From positions 17,791 to 48,890 of the forward strand of contig NWUY0300008421.1 of assembly GCA_004151065.3 (NCBI GenBank): a stretch of 31,100 nt of DNA, given 5' to 3'. The notes beneath the pieces were generated by a model. That model saw only the letters and a program-made list of their open reading frames with translations. It did no database searches and was not told the DNA's origin. Each line of letters begins with the position of its first letter. Position 1 is the stretch's first letter. The stretch is from Larix sibirica (Eukaryota > Streptophyta > Pinopsida > Pinales > Pinaceae). Shown piece by piece: positions 10,726 to 19,433 of this stretch. Both the position numbers and the translations under genes were made by a program.

Positions 10726-12035
10726 ACTTGAAAGCCATATTTTCCTCCGGCATCCCCTTTTTTCCCTTTCTTACTTGATGTTGACCCCTTAATAAGCAAG
10801 TCTAGAGAAGTCTACTTGCCCAATTGCTTTTCTCGATCAAGTTCTTCTTCCCTCAATGTTTTCTTAGATCTACTGCCAATTTTTTTTCCTATCGACCTAT
10901 CCTCTTCCATTTCATCTGAGGAATATTTTTGAGTTAAATTGACTGCCCGTCTTTCTTCACAATGCTATCCTTATTCCTCCTCTGCCCCTTCTTGCTGCTC
11001 CTGAGTAGTTTGGGTATTTATTTTAATCACTGGATTCTTAGACAAGATTGATACAACTTTTTCATTACCTATTTCTTTTAAAACATAATGAGAGAATGTC
11101 TATATTATTTTAGGGTCATTATGATCTATCTTCATTTCTTGAACTATAGGGTTCTCCACGTTGACAAGAGACTGGAATTTGTTCGATATTGAATTTTCTA
11201 GATGGATTCCATCACTCACATTTATCTTTCCTTCCCCTTACGCTAAACAATCTGCCATTCCTTAGCAAGCTATTTTCTGCTTCTTTTACCTTAGATTTTG
11301 TGCAATTCCTAGCAAAGTGTCCGTATTCATGACACTTTTTACATTTGAAAGGTAATTGATCATAGTCAAATTTTTGTTCATGAGACCAGCTATCCATGAC
11401 CAGATTTACTACCTCAGGAAGGCCCTTGCCTAAGTCCGCTTCATCACAGATTCGAGCAGGCGAGAACAAAGAGGATCTAGGTTCAAATTTGTCAATGTAT
11501 TGAACTAACGAGTTCCCAATGGCTACCAGAACTTCGTCAGACTAGAAATGAGAGGGGGATGAGGTAATTTGACCCAGACTGGAATGACCACAGGAATATA
11601 TTTTTCAGGATCAAAAGATAAACTCCACCTGTTAAGATACATGCCACGAGGGCCCATAAAATAACGACCATTGTGGAAAATTGGATCATGATCCTATTTA
11701 AATTTAAAATGGAAAACATAGTAGCCTTTGACATAGAAATAACATTACATCCTACTAGTTAGGAGGGGTTTCCAGTTTATATTAATCCACAAATCCATAT
11801 CCCTAGGAGAAGGTCAAATTCCAGTGAATAATCCAACCACTACTCTTTTTGTTAGTCCAGTTACTTTATTCTTCATTGAACTACATTTGATCTTGATCTA
11901 TGGAGCTGTAGTTCGTTTTACAAATCGAGCTGTCGGTTGGGAGGGAGCGTTCATCTGCTAGGAATCCACCAAAGTTTTGAAAGCTTCATTCAATGGGTCT
12001 GGATCACGGGGTTCCTCCTAATCCAAGGTAGCCAT
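10718..12035 (-). pseudogene. LINE copy B ORF1: DUF4283 and CCHC zinc knuckle
   Basis: The likely start is ATG at 12035 (MATLD, then a stop, EEPRDPDPLNEAFKTL); an upstream ATG at about 12043 is in another frame. The DUF4283 region lies near 11720-11540, with FHNGRYFMGPRGMYLNRWSL and IPVWVKLPHPPL, the pattern that in plant LINEs precedes the knuckle. The zinc knuckle is intact at about 11349-11308 (CKKCHEYGHFARNC, CX2CX4HX4C). A degraded C-terminus follows to SLIKGSTSSKKGKKG and the ORF2 junction. Stops interrupt the N-terminal half and an indel lies just after the knuckle. Known role of the family: nucleic-acid binding in the retrotransposition particle. Confidence 0.82.
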
Positions 12036-12149
12036 AGCTGCATGTTTAATCTCAGATCTACATAACTTTTAGATTTTTAAAAAATGTAGAGCTTCGCGGT
12101 TCTTGACAGATCTTGCCGAGATCTCTACCAAATCTATAAACAACTATAT
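12036..12149 (-). other. LINE 5' leader
   Basis: About 114 bases between the target-site duplication and the first plausible ORF1 ATG. This would be the 5' UTR, where L1-type elements carry an internal promoter. No promoter motif can be named. Its presence next to the duplication suggests the insertion was full length at its 5' end. Confidence 0.5.
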
Positions 12150-12167
12150 ACTTCTTCTTCTTTCATT
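12150..12167. repeat. Target-site duplication, right copy
   Basis: Matches 1142-1159 with one mismatch in 18 bases. On the minus strand the gag frame runs directly into it. Confidence 0.8.
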
Positions 12168-13306
12168 ATCAAGAGATGGAATTGTAGAACTTGAGCTAGC
12201 ATGTGAGGAAACTTTACCTTGTAACGCAATTGCTGTGATTTTATCTTCATCACCTAAATCAAAACCCAAGTTTTATTGCATTGTAGCAACAATTCTCTGC
12301 TTCCCTTTGCCACCGAATTTCTTCGGTCTTGATGATTTGGATGCAGCTTCCAACTATGCTCATCATCATTCCCACCTGTCTTGCAATGAGTGCAAGAGGA
12401 TTTTCCTTCCTCTTTATTTGTTGTACCTGTCCTCTTATCCTTTCCTTTTCCTTTTCCTTTGAAATGGTTTTTTGAATGATTGGATGGTATTTCTTCTTGT
12501 ACATTCTTTCCCCTGCTTTCAAGATGAGTTGCTTGCACACACAATTTATATAAATTAGTGTAGTTTAATAACACCAATGTGTGATGAATGTAACTATGAA
12601 GTGCACCAATACAATTCATCAAAGTATCTGGAGAATCAAAAGGAACATTCTATGCAAGTGCCTTCTTCCTAAACTTTTTTGTGAAACTTTTAACACTTTG
12701 ACCTTTATCCTGTCGCAAATTTTGCCGTTCCATCATGGATTTTTGAACATGACCCAATGGGTAGAATTGTTTTTGTAATGCAAAAGTAAATTCAGACCAT
12801 GAAGAAAGGAGTTTACCATCATGCTTTCTACCTTTCTGAAGTTTGCTCTCCCACCATACCAAGGTTGTGCCTTCCATCGAAAGAGAAGACAACTGGATAT
12901 TCATCTCTTCCTCTTCGATCTACTGTACACGACAGTGAACTTCGATCGGTCTAATCCAATTGTTCAACTTAACTACATTAGTTTCTCCATTAAACATGGG
13001 CAAATCAAATTTTACATCTAGTTTCAATAGTGGATTTCTAAAAGCATTTTTATGATGGAAACTAGAATGATGAGAATGAGAGGAAGAAGAAGAGATTGAA
13101 CTTGAACATGGATATGGGGGTTTAGGAGGGTCTCCTCCATTTCTATTGTTCACTGAAGCATAATCCTCTGCTTTCAACTTCTTCTTTTCCTTCTTTTCCA
13201 ATCTCTCTTGATAATCTGCAAACAATTTTTCTACCATGTCTGACATCCGGTAAAAATCCTTGTGGAAAGCCTTCTCATTCTTTGTACGAGTGTCTTCATC
13301 TTCCAT
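12150..13306 (-). pseudogene. Ty3/gypsy gag
   Basis: The capsid and nucleocapsid precursor of the gypsy element that continues at 1159-1. From the ATG at 13306, one frame with two stops covers a charged lysine-rich start, a serine/histidine-rich stretch, and FDLPMFNGETNVVKLNNWI near 12990. The Retrotrans_gag core includes TLVWWESKLQKGR and FALQKQFYPLG (about 12865-12760). A lysine-rich segment follows, then a degenerate zinc knuckle near 12395 (CTHCKTGGNDDEHSWKLHP). There the usual histidine and last cysteine appear as asparagine and serine. A frameshift near 12280 leads to LGFDLGDEDKITAIALQGK and the target-site duplication. The LTR and primer site upstream and the protease beyond the LINE support the assignment. 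Confidence 0.85.
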
Positions 13307-13420
13307 TTTCTTTCTTCAAGTTGCATGTCCAATATCTAGGTTAAAAGGCTTGAGTTTTCCTTCATATTCTTTGAGCTTGGCCCTAGTAAGCATCCGCACT
13401 CATAATTCAAGCCAAAGAAT
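13307..13420 (-). other. Gypsy leader between primer site and gag
   Basis: About 114 bases of untranslated leader. A packaging signal would be expected here in a live element, but nothing specific is recognisable. Confidence 0.4.
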
Positions 13421-13435
13421 ACCACTCTGATACCA
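13421..13435 (-). promoter_or_regulatory. Primer-binding site for initiator tRNA-Met
   Basis: The minus strand reads TGGTATCAGAGTGGT. The first 11 bases match the complement of the plant initiator tRNA-Met 3' end (TGGTATCAGAGC is typical). It starts minus-strand DNA synthesis in LTR retrotransposons and lies three bases inside a CA dinucleotide that would end the LTR. Confidence 0.85.
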
Positions 13436-13438
13436 ACA

Positions 13439-13996
13439 TGGTCCAAGATCTTTTATTCGATGACTATCACATGAATTGGATTAAAGAGCATGAACAAAGC
13501 TTATGTGCAACATACATAAAAGAAAACATACATATGGAGAAATGGAAACACCACACAACTACGCACATGCCTTGATAACGGAGTTCGTCCCAATGATGGA
13601 CTACGTCTTTGATCCCACTTCTCAGTGGAGAGGCCTTTATATTATCTTAGCAAAATCATGGCAAAATACATGGCAATACCTCAATTATGATGATGGAGAA
13701 AATATGTTGCTCGGATCCAAATTATGACTGCACCAGTGAAGTTAGCTTGAAAAACCATGCGAAGAATGACTATATACTTCTACCACTTTCACTTCAAGAC
13801 CAATTGAGCTACAACAATGTCCTTATCTCTCTACACATTAATGCAAGCCTTGTATATAGGTTGTGCCCCTAGGCATATGGTTTCTCCCCCCCTTTGCAAA
13901 ATAATGCAGGCTTCATGCCCATGGCATGTGGATTTTCCCCTTTGGAAATGAAAGGTTCTAGCTTAAATATTTTTATGTTGGGAGGACTTACCAACA
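13439..13996 (-). mobile_element. 5' LTR of the split gypsy element (candidate)
   Basis: Boundaries are inferred: the minus strand begins TGTTGGTAAG at 13996 and ends CA at 13439 next to the primer site. Inside are TATAAAGGCC on the minus strand (13641-13632), a good TATA box, and AATAAA (13457-13452) close to the 3' end, a normal LTR order. A second TATA-like string lies near 13860. No partner LTR is in the window, so the outer border cannot be tested here. Confidence 0.6.
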
Positions 13997-14284
13997 TATT
14001 TCGTTGGTGACATGGTTGGCCTATGTTATATTAGTTGTTGGTTGGAGGGAGACCCGGGACTGGTTGAAGGGAGACCCTTTGGCATACGTTATAACAATTT
14101 CATTATATATAAAATATATTTGTTTCTGGGATCCCATATGGTTGTAACTATATATATGTTACGCTGTTTGTTGGGTGGGAGACCTGGGGTTAAACCTGCG
14201 AGCTCCCGCCTCCCCTTTTTTTGTTATATCCACTATCTTTTAACATAAATAATATATCTACCAACTTTATTACAACGGATATGT
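13997..14284. other. Unassigned DNA with imperfect direct repeats
   Basis: Two loosely matching stretches, about 14025-14062 and 14150-14188, share a TATGTTA-like start, TTGTTGG, and a GGGAGACC core. The second continues into GGGGTTAAACCTGC, which resembles a worn tRNA B box. Nothing coding is recognisable. It may be degraded SINE or LTR material. Confidence 0.35.
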
Positions 14285-14350
14285 GGTGGCCCAATGGTAA
14301 AACATGGTGTTAGCTTTGATGAGGTCGAGGGTTCGAACCTGCTGGCCACC
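14285..14350 (+). repeat. tRNA-like Pol III module, probable SINE head
   Basis: The ends GGTGGCC (14285-14291) and GGCCACC (14344-14350) pair perfectly over seven bases, like a tRNA acceptor stem. TGGCCCAATGG (14287-14297) fits the A box and GGTTCGAACC (14330-14339) fits the B box of Pol III promoters, 43 bases apart. The module is 66 bases long. I cannot fold a five-pair anticodon stem, and the T-stem is imperfect, so a working tRNA is unlikely. A tRNA-derived SINE head or tRNA pseudogene fits better. Confidence 0.6.
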
Positions 14351-14660
14351 ATAATTTTGGTAAATGGTTCAAACATTCAACCAATTGGGGATTGCCATGT
14401 GGTGACCTCGGATTGGAGCACTTCACATGCCAACTGGATGCCACACATGCTAACCGAGTGCTACATCACCTGCCAAATTAGGTTCCAAGTCACCTACAAC
14501 CTGCCACATGGCATCCCAGGAAGTTTCCATGTCAGCACTGTACACGTACGGATTCCACATGTCACCCTTTCAGTGGTGCCACATGGAACCCCTTTTTTCC
14601 ATTTCTTCACAATGAAAACAATGTTTTGTTGAAATTTTAGAGGGCGATATCTTCCTCTTT
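14351..14660. other. Non-coding stretch rich in CACATG / CATGTG
   Basis: No gene is recognisable. The hexamer CACATG or its reverse complement occurs at 14396, 14424, 14444, 14515, 14556 and 14580. The stretch lies directly after the tRNA-like module and could be the body of the same SINE. It ends where LINE C begins. Confidence 0.4.
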
Positions 14661-14663
14661 GAC

Positions 14664-16500
14664 GTGATTCAAGTGGCATTGCAATCGTCTCGACAAGATT
14701 TTCTACATGGTACCCTCCTTGATGAGATTTTTAGGCCTTTATGGATTCTCCTAGATCATCGTGGAGGAAGATTGGTACTCATAAAATTTGTCATCGAGAG
14801 TATACTTGTCTATGGGTTATCTCTTACTCATGTACCCAAGGGAATTCTTAATGAAATATGGAGAAAGTGATATAGTTTTCTATGGATTGACAAAAACAAA
14901 AAGAAGGTATACCTCTAGTTAAATTGTCCATCTTGGCAATACCAAAGGGATGTGGGGGTTGGGGATTTAAAAACATATTTTTATTTGGTAGGTAAGAATT
15001 TATGGAGACTTATTTTTCATGTTGGTTTGTGGGGAAATATCATGAGGGCAAAATATTTTAAGGATTTATCTGTAGAGGAAGGGATAAGACTAGAACACAA
15101 ATCTGTCAAAAATGTTTCTAATGTCTAGAAGGGAGTGTTATAAGCCTTCCCTCTGTTAGGTGGGTGGGTGGCCTAGAAAATAGGCAGAGGAAATAGAGTG
15201 ACGATCGGGGAGGATCCATGCATCGATGCCCCTGAAAACTAAAAATTGTTGGAGGGGATATTGACAGTTTTACATGAGAATGTAATTTACTTTATGGTAC
15301 ATGCAGGATCATACTTAAATCTGAGAAGTTGGGTCCAAAGACGAGTTTCTTCTGAAGAATTAAATTTGCATGTTGATATGGCTATTGAATGGAACAATTA
15401 CATTTATGCTCTTTCACATAATGCAATATAATTGGATGATAATGATGATGAATTGAGGTGGACTTGGAATAGGGCTACTGGTGTTTTAACCGCTAAGCTA
15501 GGCTATGAGGCTCTTGATTTTGAAGATATTCTTAGGGAAGGTTTATGGTGGTGGTTGCATATTTGGAGATATCAATCTCCATTAAATACTAAAATTTTCT
15601 TATGGTTAGCGCTGTTTAAAAGGATTCTCACCTGGAACAATGACCACAAAAGGAGTTGGATTGGCCCAAACTGGTGTATTCTATGTAAAGAAAATGTTGA
15701 GTTGGTTGATCATCTTTTGGTTTTGTGTCCTTTTTCTCAACATGTATGGCAAGGTGTTTTATAGTCCCTGCACATTTTTGGATCCTAGAATAAATTAACT
15801 CTTATACAATGTTTGGAATCCTGGGAAGTAGACTCCACGAATAAAAGTTACAAAGCTCTTCCATGCTATGTATTGTGGATTTTATGGTACACCATGAACA
15901 AGCGGACCTTTGAAGATAAAGCATGGGAACCAATTTTAGTGGCTCACAAAAATCAGATGTCTATTCAGGTAGGGAAAAAAGCTTATGCCTCAGAAGAAAT
16001 GCAGAATTATAAAAGAACCTGCCATAAATCGAAATATGTCCTGGGCATATTTTGATGGTGGCTGCCAAGGTTATCCAACTAAGTGTGGTGTAGGAGCAGT
16101 CATTTAGATTACAAACAATCGTTTCTATACTTTAAAATTTGGTGTAGGAAAGGGGTACTAACAACATAGAAAAGCTTTGTGCATTGTGGATTTTATTAAT
16201 ATTTGCCTTGGACATTAATTTGAATGCCCTTCAAGTGTTTGGTGATTCAAAATTGTTGATGCATTGGTGTAATGGTGTGTCACAAATTACAAATATGTTG
16301 TTTTTCCCCCTTCTCCAATGCATTGAAGAAGCAAGAACAAACTATTTTCATCTCACATTTGGGCACATATACATGGAATTAAACCAGAAGGCATATGGAC
16401 TTTCAAAGGAGGCTATTTTGCTACATGATGGAATATTGGTAACACATGAATTTAGAGGGGAAGAGGAGCTTGCACCAATTACCTTGTCCATATATTAAAT
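14664..16500 (+). pseudogene. LINE C: 5'-truncated ORF2 end (thumb, zf-RVT, RNase H)
   Basis: A plus-strand remnant of a LINE ORF2 different from copies A and B. It starts in the RT thumb (GGRLVLIKFV, LSLTHVPKGIL, 14770-14870). The spacer follows, then zf-RVT at 15432-15764 (WWWLHIWRYQSPLNTKIFLWL and CILCKENVELVDHLLVLCPF). After a linker (15813-16055), the RNase H runs from AYFDGGCQG (about 16040) through FGDSKLLMHW to LNQKAYGLSK (about 16380-16415). The last acidic residue of the usual A-D-x-L-S-K pattern is a tyrosine. At least five stops or frameshifts interrupt it. No poly(A) tail or target-site duplication can be identified. Endonuclease and most of RT are absent, as expected from 5' truncation. 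Confidence 0.82.
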
Positions 16501-16593
16501 TTTGGAAAACTTTTTTTATTTTCTGTGCATTAAGTAAAAGTTTTGCGAGTCTAGTATATGGTTAGATATGTTATTTTCTATGAACTCAAGCAA
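16501..16593. other. Junction between converging LINE ends C and D
   Basis: A short AT-rich stretch. It may be the 3' UTR of LINE C, into or beside which LINE D inserted. No tail of C can be defined. Confidence 0.35.
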
Positions 16594-18190
16594 TTTTTTT
16601 TTCCAAAGAAAAAAATCCTTTTATTCATAGAGAATAATCATGCACTGCTCTTGTTGACCTTACATCAAATATATTGCCTTTAAGGTTACAATATTTTCAT
16701 TTGGCATATTGCCTTGATTACATACAAAAACCCTGCATCTTGATTTCTACCTGATTGGCTCCCATACATATGACCTTTGTATACACATAAAGCTTATCTT
16801 TCTTGTCGTGCTATAAAATTTTGAATCCTCTTTAGATCATTATGAAATTGTCCATAGGTTTTCCATTTCCGTGTTCCCCAACTTCGATGACCCTTGGTTG
16901 AAGAGCCAATGCCATTTTGGAAAGCAAATCTGCTTCAATATTTAATTGTCTGTATATGTGTGCATAGGATATAGTTTCAAAGGAGGACACCAAGGTTCAA
17001 ATTTCAGTAAGCAAATATTGTAGGTGTGGTGCTCCATTGTGGCTCTTCCATTTAGCCCAACATATCACCATTTTTGAATCACCATACAGTTGTATCCTTA
17101 TCACTTGCTTACTTTGTGCAACCTTGAGGACTGCCCATAATGCCGCAAGCTCAGCTTTGCTATTTGAAGCTTGTCCCGACCCATATTTTAAACACATTTT
17201 TGTAGATTTTGATAAGTGAAGTACACCTCCCGTGCCACCAAGTGGTGTCTCACCTTGACTTGCATCGTCAAAATATTCCTAGGGTAAGCTTTTATCAATT
17301 TCCAGGTTTACATTCACTCGTTGCTTGCTTGGCTTAGGAATAGTTCTATGCTCCTGCACTTTTAGCAATAACTTAGAAACTGTTATGTTTGGTGTAACCC
17401 ATATGTTTTGAAAAATGGATTTATTACGAGCTTCCCATATGCCGAATACAAATAGAGCAGGGAAAGTGTCATAACAACGTACCCCTGCGTCCTGCCACCA
17501 TTTCTGAGTGAGTTGTTCCAGCGAAAAATTACTTCTCATAAAAATCCTGTTGTTATTGAGGGTCTTTGAGGCTGAGTCACATACGTATCCCGCATAAGGT
17601 CAAGAGATAAACAAGTAAGGACAATTCTTCGAAGGATTTGCACAGCACACACACACCTGGTCCTTGGAAACCTCTTTTTTTCTAATTTTCCCATGTTAAC
17701 ACCTTATCGTTTAAGGCCAACCATAAGGTTACGATGGTTTTCAAAGGACTATGGATTCTCCAGACCTTTTCCCACCACCATCTTTTTTCTCCTTCAAAGG
17801 ATTCAACAATTGCAACTTCATATCCTATTTTTTCCGAGAAATTTCCATTAGTTGCATTCTTTGTCCATTTCAACTTATCATGATCATCTTCTTCCAGATG
17901 GACATAATTAGAGACCAATTTGCTCACATACATGTTCAATTCCACCGCTTCTTCACCTACTAACCCTAGGTCCGGCAATGTTTTCCATCCAACTCTTACC
18001 CTTTGTTGTGGCTGTTAAGCTTGTGCATCTGCTAGGATGAAAATCTTTTGTGCTCTCAGCTATGTAATTACTGCTTCCGACAATCTGTAATCTTCTCCTG
18101 CTTTTTCCCAAGGATCCCCACCAATTCTTATACTTTTCCCATCACCAATTTTCCATGTGGACCAATTCCCTACCAGCGGGAAGGCTAAAA
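16594..18190 (-). pseudogene. LINE D: 5'-truncated ORF2 end with A-tail
   Basis: On the minus strand, a linker (IGDGKSIRIGGDPWEKAG, about 18165-18110) leads to zf-RVT (WWWEKVWRIHSPLK, VTLWLALNDKVLTWEN, 17780-17685). Next is a linker with FPALFVFGIWEARNKSIFQN (about 17460-17400), then RNase H from YFDDASQG (about 17265) through YGDSKMVICWAK (about 17085) to AHIYRQLNIEADLLSK (about 16960-16905). The 3' region carries AATAAA-like sequence, a T-run and nine A bases in sense direction (plus 16602-16594). The acidic RNase H residues look kept, but a TAG precedes YFDD, and the zinc-binding cysteine segment near 17660-17560 is frameshifted. The protein differs from LINE C, so they are separate insertions meeting tail to tail. 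Confidence 0.82.
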
Positions 18191-18250
18191 CCAAGGATAA
18201 CAACCAAGACTCTAATCATCCCGAAGAAGAAAGAAGCATAATCTAAGGAA

Positions 18251-19080
18251 TTGGCAACAACTTTCACGAGTCAGTTACAAGAAGTGAATGAGACCTATCA
18301 AAATGAAAGATTGAGGAATAATGCCTTGGATACCAAACTAAAGAAGTCAATTTCAAATAATCAAAGACTTGAAAATGAGATTGATCTTCCAAAGGAGAAG
18401 TTGGGAAATATATCAGAAGGAAAGGAAGGAAAGACCAAGGAAGTTCTGTCATTAAAGGATCAACTATAGAGACAATGTGATTTTCAAGTTCATCTTCAAG
18501 CAAGACAACTAGAGGTGATATCTCTTGAAGAAAAGAATTCAGAGTATGAAAAAAGGCTTGACGAGCAAATCATCAAATTATAGGAAAATGAAGAAGAAAT
18601 GAAAAGAATGCAAGATCAAGTTCTGGTGACAATTTTTTTCTTCTAAAAGCACAGAGGTACTAAATGATATTCTCAGCAAGCAAATACATCCTTATGATAA
18701 AACTGGTATAGGTTTTAAGGATGAATGCAAAAACGATGTAGAGGAGGTTGCACAAATAAAGAATACAAACTTGCACAAATCAGTTCAATGTTGGAAATGC
18801 ATAATGACTGGACATATTGGAAAATAATGTGACAATGTTATTTGTTTCAAGTGAAACAAAATTGGTCACAAGGCTTAGGATTGTGAAAAGTCAAGAAATA
18901 TTGTAAATCATTGGATCAAGAAAGCTAGTAAGGATTTCCAATTTGTCAACAGTTGCAGTATATCTGAAAATCAAGGAAAGGATCCTTGCAAGATGGCCTA
19001 GAGGAAGAAAAATGTAAACAACAATCCTGAAACAATAAGATCTCTGAATGAAAATATGAAGTACTTGGAATACCAATCCT
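18251..19080 (+). pseudogene. Gag-like remnant: coiled coil plus two CCHC knuckles
   Basis: The first part (18251-18640) is rich in E, K, Q and L with heptad-like spacing, a probable coiled coil, in one frame with two TAG stops. Downstream, a retroviral-type knuckle CWKCIMTGHIGK-C is encoded at 18789-18830, with a TAA inside it. A second knuckle at 18843-18884 reads CFK, TGA, NKIGHKA, TAG, DC, so its second cysteine codon has become a stop. Paired knuckles of this spacing are typical of retrotransposon nucleocapsids. The element type (copia or gypsy) cannot be decided, since no polymerase is attached. It probably belongs with the following reading frame on the same strand, but that is inference. 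Confidence 0.6.
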
Positions 19081-19433
19081 TCTCCATTTCAATACAAAAC
19101 TGAATCACTAACAGTCAGGCCCATCGTAGTGAAGTAATAGTACGACAACGAGCTAGCATTAATGATTTAGTGGAGTAGTGACATGAACAACAATAAATGA
19201 TCAAATGGAAACAACATTAATGATGAGAAGTAGTTAAGTGAATTTGGACAAAGATCAAATCAAATAGGAACCTTCCAATTTCCAAAATGGACCAAATCCT
19301 AACAAATCCGTAAAAGGTGTAAATCATTAATGAGGGCCTTTATAAATCAAGAGAATGCTCAGTATTAACTAGTGCCTATTGAGAACAAGAGCTATTGAGT
19401 AAATAGTGTTTGAAGAAGTAATAGTTGAAGATC
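19081..19433. other. Spacer, nothing recognised
   Basis: AT-rich DNA between two plus-strand remnants. No reading frame, repeat or promoter signal stands out. Confidence 0.4.

Larger units (their letters stand above)
1160..12149 (-). mobile_element. Composite LINE (L1-type, RNase H-bearing) with internal head-to-tail duplication
   Basis: A minus-strand non-LTR retrotransposon about 11 kb long inside a gypsy element. It is bounded by 18-bp direct repeats. Its parts in sense order are a 5' leader (12149-12036), ORF1 B, ORF2 B cut off in the zf-RVT region at about 6983, filler (6982-6756), the C-terminal part of ORF1 A from 6755, complete-length ORF2 A including RNase H (6157-1918), and a 3' tail (1917-1160). 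Segments 2430-6755 and 6984-11310 are near-identical along their length at an offset of about 4,554-4,560 bases. Only B has the ORF1 N-terminus and only A has RNase H and the 3' end. One full-length insertion whose middle was later duplicated explains this better than two insertions, because B lacks a 3' end, which ordinary LINE insertion would keep. Both copies are decayed. Confidence 0.75.

Noticed and set aside
6983-12149. Copy B as an independent LINE insertion
   Set aside because: It lacks a 3' end and A-tail, and no target-site duplication surrounds it alone; the internal duplication model explains more.
12103-12462. Plus-strand open frame of 119 codons
   Set aside because: It is the antisense shadow of the gypsy gag C-terminus and the LINE 5' leader.
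13687-14248. Plus-strand short frames near the gypsy LTR as host exons
   Set aside because: They cross the LTR and leader of the gypsy element in antisense and show no domain or splice-site pattern.
14285-14350. Functional tRNA gene
   Set aside because: Acceptor stem and both promoter boxes are present, but no five-pair anticodon stem can be formed, the T-stem mismatches, and the length is 66 bases. Kept as a SINE-like module.
16586-18503. TCAAGCAA at 16586-16593 and 18496-18503 as target-site duplication of LINE D
   Set aside because: The right copy lies inside the continuous coiled-coil frame of the gag-like remnant, well beyond the LINE D homology, so the 8-mer match is likely chance.
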